A DNA stretch of 64,000 bases from Sporosarcina ureae DSM 2281 (GCF_000425545.1 NZ_AUDQ01000006.1:105443-169442); one strand, 5' to 3'; shown: positions 6,684 to 17,164, counted from the stretch's first letter. Made by a program: numbers and translations. The notes: generated from the letters alone by a model not told the origin.

Positions 6684-9455
6684 GTGCGACACGTTTCTGA
6701 GTGAAAAGCTTAGACACTAGGATAAATCCTAGGAGAACTGATTTCTTGATAGGTGGAATGATTGGGTAACGCCTTGAAACGCCTACTCTGATACTCCGAC
6801 AAGCCTTTCAACGGTTATATTGAAAGGTTTGAAGCTCGGTGAAGTCGGCAGAGAGATACCGTAAGTTAGAGAAAGCTCAGCAAGTATCTAATACGAAAGC
6901 TGTCCAGAGGTGGATGGTGTGTCCTATATGCCGGGAGTCCATAAAATATCTATGGTTAGAATGTGCTGCACAAGCACTGACGAATCTCTGAATGTACGGG
7001 TCTAGACGTAGTTGTTACAGAAATGTAACAGGTGGCAGTGCCATCGTGTGTGTGGGCGAGTAAAAATCTGGCGTTATGAAAACCCATAACTTGTTACAGG
7101 CAAGTTCAAGCATACAGGACTATAGGAGAAACCTAAGGATATATGTACGGATAAAGAAATCGGAACGTGGAAAACGAAGGATGTGGAGGTATTAACCTAC
7201 CTGCGAAACAGTTCAGTAGATAAAGGGGCGACCTATTAAAACTGATTTTCCTTTCGTGAGAGTGGAGCCATAGTACCTTTGAAACCATGATAATAAGTGG
7301 TGGAGGGATAGGCTCTAGTCGGAAATTTCAAAGACTTATAAATGCATAACAGACACAGATTCGAGTACGACTAAAAGAATCACCACTTGAGAGAGGGGTT
7401 GATGTCTGTGGCAAATTCACAAATCGTAAAACATGTTAAAAAGTCCAAACTCAGAAATGCAGAGTATTACCACATGCAAGATACACTTGATATGCTGCAT
7501 GAACAAAGCAAAAATGGCAGTAGTTTCAGAAACTTAATGAGCATGATTAGTTCTTCTGAAAACATTAAGTTGGCGTATCGAAATATCAAGAAAAATACAG
7601 GTAGCAAAACGGCTGGCGTTGATGGTCGAACAATCGAGCATATATCTAAGCTAACCGAGGAGCAATTTGTTGGCTTTGTTAGAAATAAGCTTCGAGATTA
7701 TAAACCGAAAGCAGTTAGACGAGTAGAAATACCAAAGCCGAATGGGAAAATTAGACCTTTAGGAATTCCTGCAATTTGGGATAGGATAGTCCAACAGTGT
7801 ATACTACAAATTCTTGAACCCATAGTTGAAGCAAAATTCTCAGGGAGAAGTCATGGATTTAGACCAAACCGTTCAGTTGAGAATGCGATAGCACAAAGTT
7901 ATCGTCTAATGCAGAATTCAAAAATGTCATATGTAATTGATATAGATATTAAGGGATTCTTCGATAACGTGTCTCATGCCAAGTTGTTAAAACAAATGTG
8001 GGCAATGGGGATACAAGATAAGAATTTACTCACTATTATTTCGAAAATGCTCAAAGCGAAAATCAAGTTGCCAGATGGACAAATCATCGAGAATGAGAAA
8101 GGTACGCCACAAGGAGGGATTTTGTCTCCTTTGTTATCTAATATCGTTCTCAATGAACTTGACCGCTGGATTGAAAGCCAATGGGAGGATGTTCCTACTA
8201 AAAAGGATTATCTGCAATACCATAAAAAGAAAAATAATCACGCTGATAAAGGTTACAAATACAGGATGCTCAGGAAATCCAAGCTAAAAGAATGTTATAT
8301 TGTTCGATATGCGGATGATTTCAAAATCTTTTGCAGTAATCCTAATCACGCCAAACGATTATTTATCGCGGTACAAAACTGGCTGAAAGAAAGACTTGGT
8401 TTAGAAATAAGCGAAGACAAATCAAAAATAGTGAATCTCAAAAAGGGCTACTCTGAATTCTTAGGGTTTAAGATGAAACTAATTCCTAAGGGTGATAAAT
8501 GGATTGTGAAGAGTCATATGTGCGATCAGGCAGTAAGACGCACAAAGAAAAACTTGAAGCAAATCATTAACGGTATTCGACATGATAGCGGTGTTAATGA
8601 CCAAGCAAGAAAAATAGCACTCTACAACTCGACTGTAATAGGACTTCATCAATATTTCCGTACCGCTACAATGATTTCCGAAGATATGGGGAACATTGCA
8701 TACGAAGTGAATGCATGCATGAAAGACCATCGTATGAAAAGGCGAATTAAGAAAACAGGTGTGATAACATCTGATTTCATTAAGAAAGAATACGGGAAGA
8801 GCAAACAATTAAGATTTATATCACGAGATCCGCTCCTACCCATTGGATATATTAAACACAAAAATCCGATGATGAAGCGAAACACGGTGAATGCATATAC
8901 AAAAGAAGGTAGAGAAGAAATTCACAAAAACCTGACGACTGTTGATATTAATATTCTTCGATTTTTGATGGAGCATCCAATTCCACAACGAAGTATAGAG
9001 TACAACGATAACCGTATAGCATTATATTGTGCACAAAGAGGAAAATGCCATGTAACTGGGCAAATGTTAAACCCGATGACGATTCATTGTCATCATAAAG
9101 TACCACGGTTGCAAGGTGGTACTGACCAATATAACAACCTCTGTCTCGTTGATAAGGAAATCCACATCTTAATCCATGCAATAGATGAAGAAATAATCTT
9201 AAAGTATAAAAAGTTACTAACCAACTCACAAAGCCTGAATAAGATAAATACGCTACGAAAGAAACTGGAACTACAACAATTAACAATCTAATTGGACGAT
9301 TAGACATACAAACGAACAAGTGAATTCTGTTAAGTTATGTAGATTACCAAAGTTTTGAAATTTTTCGATGGAACGCCGTGTGAGGTGAAAGTCTCACGCA
9401 CGGTGTGAAGTGGGGGAAAAGCTGGCGATAAACTCAAAGGCTTACCTATCACTAT
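6684..9455 (+). mobile_element. Group II intron inserted in recJ
   Basis: The 2,772-bp element begins with GTGCGAC, the usual 5' end of bacterial group II introns, and ends in AT. A domain V-like hairpin lies at about 9371-9407 (CGCCGTGTGAG, GTGAAAGT, CTCACGCACGGTG). A domain VI-like stem with an unpaired A follows (9408-9455). The reverse transcriptase gene lies in the expected domain IV. Removing exactly 6684-9455 rejoins recJ in frame, completing GAC as G + AC and giving DYDADGVTS. That fixes both ends to the base. Non-coding ribozyme domains fill 6684-7401. Confidence 0.95.
7402..9291 (+). CDS. ltrA: Group II intron-encoded protein: reverse transcriptase/maturase with HNH endonuclease
   Basis: The 629-residue protein starts at ATG 7402 behind GAGAGAGGGG. 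Domains in order: reverse transcriptase (about 50-350) with IPKPNGKIRPLGIP, GFRPNRS and the catalytic YADD (residues 303-306); maturase X domain (about 360-480); and a C-terminal HNH nuclease (about 545-590) with paired Cys/His (HCHHKVPRLQGGTDQYNN, LIH). It assists splicing of its own RNA and copies it into DNA targets. The frame is intact with no missing catalytic residue, so the element may still be mobile. Its codon use is AT-richer than recJ's. Confidence 0.95.
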   Translation: MSVANSQIVKHVKKSKLRNAEYYHMQDTLDMLHEQSKNGSSFRNLMSMISSSENIKLAYRNIKKNTGSKTAGVDGRTIEHISKLTEEQFVGFVRNKLRDYKPKAVRRVEIPKPNGKIRPLGIPAIWDRIVQQCILQILEPIVEAKFSGRSHGFRPNRSVENAIAQSYRLMQNSKMSYVIDIDIKGFFDNVSHAKLLKQMWAMGIQDKNLLTIISKMLKAKIKLPDGQIIENEKGTPQGGILSPLLSNIVLNELDRWIESQWEDVPTKKDYLQYHKKKNNHADKGYKYRMLRKSKLKECYIVRYADDFKIFCSNPNHAKRLFIAVQNWLKERLGLEISEDKSKIVNLKKGYSEFLGFKMKLIPKGDKWIVKSHMCDQAVRRTKKNLKQIINGIRHDSGVNDQARKIALYNSTVIGLHQYFRTATMISEDMGNIAYEVNACMKDHRMKRRIKKTGVITSDFIKKEYGKSKQLRFISRDPLLPIGYIKHKNPMMKRNTVNAYTKEGREEIHKNLTTVDINILRFLMEHPIPQRSIEYNDNRIALYCAQRGKCHVTGQMLNPMTIHCHHKVPRLQGGTDQYNNLCLVDKEIHILIHAIDEEIILKYKKLLTNSQSLNKINTLRKKLELQQLTI

Positions 9456-11527
9456 ACGGCGTAACAAGCGTCACCGTGCTAACGACAGCGCTCGAACGTC
9501 TTGGTGCAAAAGTGAACTTCGCTATTCCTAACCGTTTTGAACATGGCTACGGACCGAACAGCGACTATTTTGAACAACTACATACAGAAGGCACAGAAGT
9601 CCTTATCACCGTAGACAACGGAATTTCAGGCATCGAACAAGTCGCATTCGCGAAGTCGCTTGGGATGACGATCATCGTAACTGACCACCACGAAATGGGC
9701 GACGTACTACCTGAGGCGGATGCGGTCATTCACCCACGTCATCCAGAAGGTAATTATCCATTTGGAGAACTCGCAGGTGTAGGAGTGGCATTCAAACTCG
9801 CTTCTGCTTTACTTGGAGAACCACCGCTCGATTTGCTAGAATTCGTAGCGATCGGCACCATCGCAGACTTAGTTCCGTTAGAAGATGAAAATCGTTATAT
9901 GGTGAAAGAAGGTATCCGCAGATTACGTCGCACGCAGCGTCCTGGCATCAAAGCGTTGATGCAAGTGAGTGGTCATGAGCAGAGCGCTTTATCGGAAGAA
10001 ACGATTGGCTTTACGATCGGTCCTCGTCTGAATGCACCGGGCCGACTTGGCGATGCGGATCCAGCGGTCGATTTATTAAAGGCGGAAGATGAGCAGCTAG
10101 CACTAGGAATTGCGGAAGAATTGAATGATTTAAATAAAGAACGGCAACAATTAGTGAAAGAAATCGCGAAAGAAGCGCAAGAGCAAGTGGAAATCCGTTA
10201 TGGCGATCATGTGCCTCACGTGTTAGTCATAGAAGGTGAAGGCTGGAATCCGGGTGTTGTCGGTATCGTATCGTCGAGACTGACGGAGAAATATTACCGT
10301 CCATCCATCATTTTGTCGCTCGATCGTGAAACAGGAATTGCGAAAGGTTCTGCGCGCAGTATTGAAGGCTTTGATTTGTATAAGGAACTGTCGAAGAATG
10401 CGTCGATTCTGCCACATTTCGGAGGACATGCGATGGCTGCCGGGATGTCATTGAAAATAGAGGACGTCGAATTATTGCGTTCAAATTTGAATGAACAGGC
10501 GAAGGAAGTATTGACGGAAGAAGATTTACAGCCCATTTTATCTATCGATGTACCACTGGGATTGGATGAAATTGATATCGCCTCCATCGAAGCGCTAGAG
10601 AAAATCCGGCCGTTTGGTATGGGATTCCCGAAGCCAGTTTTCTTATTAGAGCAGCTCGACACGATCTCTGTCCGTAAAATAGGGTCAGCGAAAGATCATT
10701 TGAAGCTTGAAATGGGCGATCGTAGTGAACGTCTAGATGCGATATTTTTCGGAGCGGGAGCATTGGCGGACGAAATGGCACCGCAAAGTAAGCTTAGTTT
10801 GACGGGTGATTTGCAGATCAATGAATGGAATGGTAACAAGAAAGCACAGTTACTTGTAGAAGATGTGAAATGTGACGAGTGGCAGTTGTTCGATTACCGT
10901 GGAATTCGGGAGCCTGCTAGATGGTTGCCACTGATTCCAGATCAAGCACAGTTTATTGCGTTTAGTGAAGAAGCCGTCCAACATTTCGCGCCATTTTTCA
11001 AAGAAATACCGATTTCTTTGATAGGACGCGATGAACTTCATCCGTCTTCTGCTATCGTATTACTCGATATGCCACAGGCCGAAGAACAGTTGAAGCAAGT
11101 GATGGAAAAGACGCTTGCCAACCGAGTGTATCTTCACCTGCATGTGCATGATTCGATGTACTTTGAAAAGATGCCAGATCGTCAACAATTTGGTTGGTAT
11201 TACAGCTTTTTGAAAAAACGTGAGACATTTGATCTGTACAATCAAATTGATATGCTTTCCAAACATAAAGGTTGGAAAAAAGATATGATAAAGTTCATGA
11301 CAAAAGTGTTTTATGAACTAGAATTTGTTACACTAGAGAATGGTAAGGTGACGATGCTCACTTCTGCAGACAAACGTGATTTGGCAGAAGCGCCATCGTA
11401 TAAAAAACGCCAACAGCAAATCAAGCTGGAAGAGTTGTTGCTTTATGCTCCGTATCAGGACTTAAAGAAGGTATTCAACTCTTTACGCGAGACGGAAGCT
11501 GTTGAGGAGGAAAAACTGTGGACTTAA
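9456..11527 (+). CDS. recJ: RecJ single-strand DNA exonuclease, exon 2 (3' of group II intron)
   Basis: Exon 2 resumes at 9456 with AC (completing an Asp codon) then GGVTS-type sequence. It contains VDNGIS, the DHH motif itself (TDHHE), the DHHA1 region with HPRHP, and GGHAMAAGM. The C-terminal RecJ/OB region runs to TAA at 11525-11527. Spliced, exons 1 and 2 give 781 residues, close to B. subtilis RecJ/YrvE (about 786). The 48 bases before 9456 are open in the same frame but are intron sequence. The stop overlaps the apt start by ten bases, so recJ and apt are translationally linked. Confidence 0.95.
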
Positions 11528-12030
11528 AAAAGTATGTAACGACTGTAGACGATTATCCGAAACCGGGTGTCAGCTTTAAAGACATCACGACGATTATGGA
11601 TAACGGAGAAGCATATAAATATGCGACAGACCAAATTGTCGAATATGCGAAGGGATTGGACGTAGATATTATCGTAGGGCCAGAAGCGCGCGGTTTTATC
11701 ATCGGATGTCCTGTTGCCTATGCGCTTGAAATCGGTTTTGCACCGGTTCGTAAGCCTGGCAAATTACCACGCGAAACGATCTCGGTCTTTTATGACTTAG
11801 AGTATGGACAAGATGAATTAACGATTCACAAAGATGCTATCAAGCCCGGCCAACGTGTACTCGTTGTCGATGATTTACTTGCAACTGGCGGTACAGTCGG
11901 CGCAACAGTCGAATTGATCGAGAAACTAGGCGGTGTAGTAGCTGGCTGTGCATTCTTAATCGAACTATCGTACTTGAACGGTCGCGAAAAGTTGACGAAT
12001 GAAAACATTAAGGCATTAATTACGTACTGA
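11518..12030 (+). CDS. apt: Adenine phosphoribosyltransferase
   Basis: The 170-residue enzyme makes AMP from adenine and PRPP in purine salvage. The PRPP-binding signature [13 protein letters not shown] (about residues 119-131) and the base-recognition region GPEARGFI are both present. The start is GTG 11518 with GAGGAGG seven bases upstream, inside the 3' end of recJ. The recJ-apt-relA order matches B. subtilis. The length is normal. Confidence 0.97.
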   Translation: MDLKKYVTTVDDYPKPGVSFKDITTIMDNGEAYKYATDQIVEYAKGLDVDIIVGPEARGFIIGCPVAYALEIGFAPVRKPGKLPRETISVFYDLEYGQDELTIHKDAIKPGQRVLVVDDLLATGGTVGATVELIEKLGGVVAGCAFLIELSYLNGREKLTNENIKALITY

Positions 12031-12035
12031 TTGGG

Positions 12036-12062
12036 GAATCCTTCGCTTAATGCGGAGGATTC
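12036..12062 (+). terminator. Probable terminator/attenuator hairpin after apt
   Basis: GAATCCTTCGC pairs with GCGGAGGATTC around TTAAT. The T-tract is poor (TTGC), so termination may be partial. Confidence 0.5.
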
Positions 12063-12088
12063 TTGCTATATTAATATAGGCACTGGGT

Positions 12089-12118
12089 TTGATTCGCTTT
12101 ACATATAGGTGATATTAT
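12089..12118 (+). promoter_or_regulatory. Sigma-A promoter upstream of relA
   Basis: TTGATT (12089-12094) and TATTAT (12113-12118) are 18 bases apart. TG at 12110-12111 makes an extended -10. It lies about 60 bases upstream of relA. Confidence 0.5.
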
Positions 12119-12179
12119 ACATATACTACTAAAAATTATTATCTAAATATTTACGAAATAGGTTGAAAGGGGTAAGTAA

Positions 12180-14378
12180 ATGGCGAAAAATCAAGACCTG
12201 ACAGAACAAGACATATACGACTTGGTCGCGAAATATATGAACGAAGAACACGTCGAATTCATTAAGCGGGCATATGTGATGGCTGAAAAGTCGCACGAAG
12301 GGCAGTTTAGGACTTCAGGTGAACCGTATATTAACCATCCAATTCAAGTCGCAGGCATTTTGGCGGGTCTTCAAATGGATCCAGAAACCGTCGCGGCCGG
12401 CTTCTTGCATGATGTGGTGGAGGATACGGATATTAGCCGCGAAGATATTATTCGTGAATTCGGTGATGAAGTTGCAATGCTCGTTGATGGTGTAACCAAG
12501 CTTGATAAATTGAAATTTAGATCCAATGAAGAAAAGCAAGCGGAAAACCACCGCAAAATGTTTATCGCGATGGCACAGGATATCCGTGTCATTTTAATCA
12601 AACTTGCAGACCGTCTGCATAATATGCGTACACTGAAACATGTTCCGGCAGCGAAGCAACGTCGTGTATCGGAAGAAACATTAGAAATCTTCTCTCCACT
12701 CGCTCACCGTCTCGGAATTTCCACGATCAAATGGGAACTCGAAGATATTGCATTGCGTTATTCTAATCCCCAACAATATTACCGTATCGTGAATCTCATG
12801 AAGCAAAAGCGGACAGAACGTGAACAATATTTGAAAGACGTCATGAACCAAATGCGCGTCGAACTGGATGAAATGGGAATCGCTGCAGAAATTCACGGCA
12901 GACCCAAGCATTTGTATTCTATTTATCAAAAGATGGTCATCCAGAAAAAAGAGTTTAATGAAATTTATGATCTACTGGCGGTTCGTATTGTCGTAAAAAG
13001 CATTAAAGATTGTTATGCGGCACTTGGAATCATCCATACATTATGGAAGCCGATGCCCGGACGATTTAAGGACTATATTGCGATGCCGAAACAAAATTTG
13101 TATCAATCCATTCATACGACAGTTGTTGGACCCGCAGGAGATCCGCTTGAAGTACAAATTCGAACGGAAGAAATGCACCGAATTTCGGAATTTGGCGTGG
13201 CAGCGCACTGGGCATATAAAGAAGGTAAACAAGTCGCAAAGCTTTCCAGTGATATTGATTCGAAACTGACTTGGTTCCGTGAAATATTGGAAATTCAAAA
13301 TGAATCGTCCAATGCACAGGAATTTATGGAATCATTGAAGTTCGACTTATTTTCGGACATGGTCTATGTATTTACACCGGACGGGGATGTCGTCGAATTG
13401 CCGCAAGGTTCCGTACCGATCGACTTTGCCTATCGCGTCCACTCCGAAATTGGGAACCGGACGACCGGAGCTAAAGTGAATGGGAAAATCGTACCGCTTG
13501 ATTCGTCGTTATCGACAGGCGATATCGTCGAGATTCTGACATCGAAACAGTCATTTGGTCCAAGCCGTGATTGGTTGAAATTGGCACATACATCCCAGGC
13601 GAAAAATAAGATTCGCCAATATTTTAAAAAGCAATTGCGTGACGAGAACATCGACAAAGGTAGCGAGATGATTCAGAAAGAATTAAAAGAAGAAGAGTAT
13701 GATATCAAAGAAGCGTTAAGTAATGAAAATATGCAGCGTGCTATTGATAAATTCAGTTTCACTTCTGAAGAAGACCTCTACGCGGCGGTTGGTTCTGGCG
13801 GCATAACCGCACAACAAGTAGTCAATCGACTAGCTGAGAGAATGCGCAAAGAACGCGTGAAGAAAGAAACGATTGATAAAATCGTCTCAGAAATTCAAAC
13901 ACCAAAGCCAGAGAAATCGACGGAGTCCGGTGTAATCGTCAAAGACATCGACAATATGCTGATTCGTATTTCAAAGTGCTGTAACCCGGTACCAGGCGAT
14001 GAAATCGTTGGATTCATTACACGTGGCCGAGGCGTTTCCGTTCACCGTACTGATTGTCCGAACGTTTTGTCTGAACAAGGACAGCAAGAGCGTATCATTG
14101 AAGTCCAATGGGCATTGCAAGACGATCAAGTTCGCAAAGAATTCCAGGTTGATATTGAAATTTCCGCATTCGATCGACAAGGGTTGCTCAATGAAGTCAT
14201 GATGGTCGTGGCGGATATGAATACGCCGATAATCGCAGTAAGTGGCAAAGCGGATAAAGATGATATCGCGCATATCCATATGTCGATCAAGATCCAAAAC
14301 ATCACGCATCTGCAACGCACTGTCGATAAAATCAAACAGATCAAAGATGTGTATTCCGTAGAACGAGTTATGAACTAA
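12180..14378 (+). CDS. relA: Bifunctional (p)ppGpp synthetase/hydrolase Rel
   Basis: The 732-residue protein (B. subtilis RelA is 734) makes and degrades the alarmone (p)ppGpp in the stringent response. Order: HD hydrolase domain with HDVVEDT (His77-Asp78) and LADRLHNMRTL; synthetase domain (about 235-350) with RPKHLYSIYQKM and MPGRFKDYIAMPK; TGS domain (about 390-455, VFTPDGDVVELP); a zinc-finger region (ISKCCNPVPGD); and C-terminal ACT domain (about 655-732). The intact HD motif indicates hydrolase competence. GAAAGGGG precedes ATG 12180. Confidence 0.97.
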   Translation: MAKNQDLTEQDIYDLVAKYMNEEHVEFIKRAYVMAEKSHEGQFRTSGEPYINHPIQVAGILAGLQMDPETVAAGFLHDVVEDTDISREDIIREFGDEVAMLVDGVTKLDKLKFRSNEEKQAENHRKMFIAMAQDIRVILIKLADRLHNMRTLKHVPAAKQRRVSEETLEIFSPLAHRLGISTIKWELEDIALRYSNPQQYYRIVNLMKQKRTEREQYLKDVMNQMRVELDEMGIAAEIHGRPKHLYSIYQKMVIQKKEFNEIYDLLAVRIVVKSIKDCYAALGIIHTLWKPMPGRFKDYIAMPKQNLYQSIHTTVVGPAGDPLEVQIRTEEMHRISEFGVAAHWAYKEGKQVAKLSSDIDSKLTWFREILEIQNESSNAQEFMESLKFDLFSDMVYVFTPDGDVVELPQGSVPIDFAYRVHSEIGNRTTGAKVNGKIVPLDSSLSTGDIVEILTSKQSFGPSRDWLKLAHTSQAKNKIRQYFKKQLRDENIDKGSEMIQKELKEEEYDIKEALSNENMQRAIDKFSFTSEEDLYAAVGSGGITAQQVVNRLAERMRKERVKKETIDKIVSEIQTPKPEKSTESGVIVKDIDNMLIRISKCCNPVPGDEIVGFITRGRGVSVHRTDCPNVLSEQGQQERIIEVQWALQDDQVRKEFQVDIEISAFDRQGLLNEVMMVVADMNTPIIAVSGKADKDDIAHIHMSIKIQNITHLQRTVDKIKQIKDVYSVERVMN

Positions 14379-14394
14379 ATAGGGAGGTGTGAAC

Positions 14395-14835
14395 ATGCGA
14401 GTATTATTACAGCGTGCGAAAGATGCTTCCGTAACAGTTGGCGGAGAAATTACAGGCTCTATTTCAACTGGCTATGTGTTGCTTGTCGGCATCACGCATG
14501 AAGATACCGAACAAGATGCCAACTATATCGCCAATAAGGTCGCCGGCTTGCGTATTTATGAAGATGACGACGGGAAATTGAATCGTTCAATTAAAGAAGT
14601 TGATGGCGCGATTCTGTCAGTTTCCCAGTTTACTTTGTATGGCAACGTACAAAAAGGACGTCGTCCAAGCTTTATCGAGGCGGCGAAAACCGATGTAGCA
14701 GAACCTTTGTGGGAATACTTCAATGAACAGCTACGCGGTCATGGACTTCACGTGGAAACAGGACAGTTTGGTGCGATGATGGACGTGCAATTGACGAATG
14801 ATGGTCCTGTGACGTTGATGGTTGAGTCTAGATAA
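14395..14835 (+). CDS. dtd: D-aminoacyl-tRNA deacylase
   Basis: The 146-residue protein removes D-amino acids mischarged on tRNA. The family motifs SVSQFTLYG (about residues 77-85) and the C-terminal NDGPVT are both present and form the active-site cleft in the dimer. GGGAGGT at 14382-14388 selects ATG 14395. It lies 16 bases after relA, so it is probably co-transcribed, as in B. subtilis. Confidence 0.96.
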   Translation: MRVLLQRAKDASVTVGGEITGSISTGYVLLVGITHEDTEQDANYIANKVAGLRIYEDDDGKLNRSIKEVDGAILSVSQFTLYGNVQKGRRPSFIEAAKTDVAEPLWEYFNEQLRGHGLHVETGQFGAMMDVQLTNDGPVTLMVESR

Positions 14836-14854
14836 GAGGTCGATTGGGGTTAAT

Positions 14855-14990
14855 GAGCGGTTGCGGGGTGTGATAGAGCGCTCGCCGCGAGTCTATGAGC
14901 GGATAGCTGGTGCAATAGAGCGGTTGCGACGTGTCATAGAGCGCTTATGTATGGTAATAGAGTGGATGTACGTTTTCTATGAGCATCTGC
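14855..14990. repeat. 21-bp periodic GAGCG array, locus 1
   Basis: Immediately after dtd, GAGCG (or close variants) occurs at exact 21-base steps from 14855: six successive 21-base intervals with varied sequence between the cores. The bases just before each core are usually ATA or TAT. A short frame across it reads as IERLRRVIERL repeats. That is a by-product of 21 being a multiple of three and is not a credible gene. Confidence 0.85.
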
Positions 14991-15044
14991 TAGTTCTGAT
15001 CTTCATACTTAATTCATCAAACAAGTTGACAGTATTAGCGGTTA

Positions 15045-15316
15045 CGACTAACATAGATAGTAATCGAATTAATTCATACACCGATGATGTGGAAAATACC
15101 TTTACTTCAGGCTGGAAAGAGAACGGGGAACTTGGCTGAAATTCCCTGACAGTACCGTAAGGCGAAGAACACCACGGAGGATTCATGCTGAAATTAGTAG
15201 GCGTGGACGGAACCGGCCGTTATCCGGATTCGAGTGGGCACTTTTGTGTCAATTTGGGTGGAACCGCGGAAGCTACAAGCTCTCGTCCCTGTTTTATTAG
15301 GGATGGGAGCTTTTTT
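15045..15316 (+). promoter_or_regulatory. T-box leader (histidine-type) of hisS
   Basis: The T-box core TGGAACCGCG lies at 15259-15268, followed by a terminator. The competing antiterminator would form with uncharged tRNA. On the 3' side of stem I, GAAGAACACC (about 15164-15173) offers CAC, a His codon, as specifier. The gene it controls is hisS, which agrees with the specifier. The 5' boundary is approximate. Confidence 0.9.
15279..15316 (+). terminator. T-box terminator of hisS leader
   Basis: AGCTCTCGTCCCT pairs with GGGATGGGAGCT, followed by TTTTTT. It is the off-state structure of the T-box. Confidence 0.9.
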
Positions 15317-15367
15317 GTGTTCTCAGAAAGTTCACCCGTTATTAGATGATCGAAAGGAGTTTTACTA

Positions 15368-16630
15368 ATGAATTTTAAAGTTCCCCGCGGTACGCAGGAT
15401 ATTCTTCCTGACGTTTCCTGGAAATGGCAGCGCGTTGAAAAGATCGCTCGTTCGATTTGTGATGTCTACAATTACAAGGAAATCCGCACACCGATTTTCG
15501 AGCAAACGGAATTATTCCAACGCACAGTCGGTGATACGACAGATATCGTGCAAAAAGAGATGTACACATTCACGGATCGAGGAGATCGCTCGATGACGTT
15601 GCGTCCGGAAGGTACAGCACCTGTCGTGCGTTCATTCGTCGAGCACAAGATGTTTGGCTATGCAGATCAGCCTGTGAAGCTATACTACACAGGTCCGATG
15701 TTCCGCTATGAGCGTCAACAAGCTGGCCGTTACCGTCAATTCGTCCAGTTCGGCGTAGAGGCAATCGGCAGTGATGATCCAGCCATCGATGCAGAGGTAA
15801 TCGAGTTGGCGATGAATATTTATAAGAAAGCCGGCTTGTCGGATATCAAACTCGTACTGAATTCACTTGGAGACAAAGAATCACGCGAAGCACACCGCGA
15901 AGCGCTGATTGCACACTTCAGCCCGAACATTGGGGAATTTTGTTCAGACTGCCAAAACCGTCTGGAGAAAAATCCGTTGCGCATTTTGGACTGTAAAGTG
16001 GATAGAGAACACCCATTGATGAAAACAGCACCTTCATTAGCTAATTATCTCAATGAAGAATCAAGCGCGTACTTCGAGAAAGTGAAAAACTACTTAGACA
16101 TTGCAGGCATTGAGTACGAATACGATCCGAATCTTGTACGTGGTCTTGATTACTACAATCACACCGCATTCGAGATTATGAGCACGTCTAAAGGCTTTGG
16201 TGCAATCACGACTCTATGTGGCGGCGGACGTTACAACGGACTCGCTGAAGAAATCGGCGGCCCAGCAGCACCAGGAATTGGCTTCGCCCTCAGCATCGAG
16301 CGCCTATTACTAGCACTTGAAGCGGAAGAAAAGTCCTTTACAGACGAACCTTCACTCGACGTCTATATCGTCACACTCGGCGATGCGGCACGAGGAAAAG
16401 GCTTTGAAATTCTTGGCAAGCTACGCGAGAATGGTTTACGCAGCGAGATGGACTATATGGACCGCAAGATGAAGGCTCAAATGAAGTCAGCAGACCGCTT
16501 GAAAGCGCATCACGTCATCGTTATCGGTGAAGATGAAGTGAACGAAAACGTCGTCCAACTGAAGAGCATGGCGGACGGCGAACAGAAAAAAGTAACGGTT
16601 GACGAATTGATTGGGGAATTGAAGAAGTAA
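15368..16630 (+). CDS. hisS: Histidyl-tRNA synthetase
   Basis: The 420-residue class II synthetase charges tRNA-His. It starts [14 protein letters not shown]. Class II motif 2 ([20 protein letters not shown]) and the histidine-specific LVRGLDYYN (HisA) and GGGRYN motifs are present. An anticodon-binding domain occupies about residues 330-420. GAAAGGAG precedes ATG 15368. Expression is controlled by the upstream T-box. aspS follows after about 530 bases that hold two repeat elements; in B. subtilis the two genes are closer. Confidence 0.97.
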   Translation: MNFKVPRGTQDILPDVSWKWQRVEKIARSICDVYNYKEIRTPIFEQTELFQRTVGDTTDIVQKEMYTFTDRGDRSMTLRPEGTAPVVRSFVEHKMFGYADQPVKLYYTGPMFRYERQQAGRYRQFVQFGVEAIGSDDPAIDAEVIELAMNIYKKAGLSDIKLVLNSLGDKESREAHREALIAHFSPNIGEFCSDCQNRLEKNPLRILDCKVDREHPLMKTAPSLANYLNEESSAYFEKVKNYLDIAGIEYEYDPNLVRGLDYYNHTAFEIMSTSKGFGAITTLCGGGRYNGLAEEIGGPAAPGIGFALSIERLLLALEAEEKSFTDEPSLDVYIVTLGDAARGKGFEILGKLRENGLRSEMDYMDRKMKAQMKSADRLKAHHVIVIGEDEVNENVVQLKSMADGEQKKVTVDELIGELKK

Positions 16631-16648
16631 GAGTATAGATAGCGCATG

Positions 16649-16775
16649 GGATTTGCGCTTCAGAGGGGACGCTTTCCCGAGGGCTCGCGGTTAGCCAACC
16701 AGGTCGCAAGCTCCCTTTGGTTGTCTCACCTGTCGAGCTGATCCTCCGGGAGTCGCCCCTCTTACGCTCCAATCC
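16649..16775. repeat. Palindromic intergenic repeat, copy 2 (inverted)
   Basis: This 127-bp element is bounded by GGATT and AATCC, with inner inverted arms (AGAGGGG and CCCCTCT). Read on the minus strand it matches copy 1 closely: GGCGACTCCCG, then CAGGTGAGACAACCAAAGGG, then GGGAAAGCGTCCC. It lies 18 bases after hisS. Confidence 0.85.
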
Positions 16776-16911
16776 TACTAAGCGACTTTAGTTACTTCAA
16801 GACATTATGAAAGTCAGTAAAAGGATTCTTTTCTATACTTGTACTCTGTTTCAAGTGCAAATATGAGATCCAATTCAAGTACAGCCACAACTTATTTCAA
16901 AGTTCTAAGTA

Positions 16912-17075
16912 GGGATTGAAGTGCAGAGCGGCGACTCCCGCGGGAATAGCAATCACTTCTGCGATTAAAAGCGAAGCGTTATGAGCATGTGCCTTGAGAC
17001 CCCGCAGGTAGCGAAGCGGACGAGGAGGCTCAAGCCATGCCCACAGGAAAGCGTCCGCTCGGAACGGAAATCCCC
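16912..17075. repeat. Palindromic intergenic repeat, copy 3 (variant)
   Basis: This 164-bp element is bounded by GGGATT and AATCCCC and by AGCGG and CCGCT. It shares GGCGACTCCCG and AGGAAAGCGTCCGC with copies 1 and 2. Its middle differs: GAGACCCCGCAGG and GGACGAGGAGGCTCAAGCC replace the GAGACAAC segment. It ends about 90 bases before aspS, between it and any promoter further left. Confidence 0.8.
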
Positions 17076-17164
17076 AACCACAACACTAATTTTACTTTCT
17101 ACTTAGTCTTCATTTTTAAAAAACAAAATACAAACTCAAACATCAGAAGGGTAGTGTAGCTACT

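Noticed and set aside
9410..9455. An apparent separate start of the RecJ C-terminal part at 9410
   Set aside because: These bases are intron domain VI in frame by chance. The exon boundary at 9456 restores RecJ exactly.
14822..15139. 105-codon frame after dtd
   Set aside because: It consists of the 21-bp GAGCG array followed by the start of the hisS leader and lacks a ribosome site.
16641..17164. Possible T-box before aspS
   Set aside because: No TGGNACCGCG core is present; the paired structures belong to repeat copies 2 and 3.
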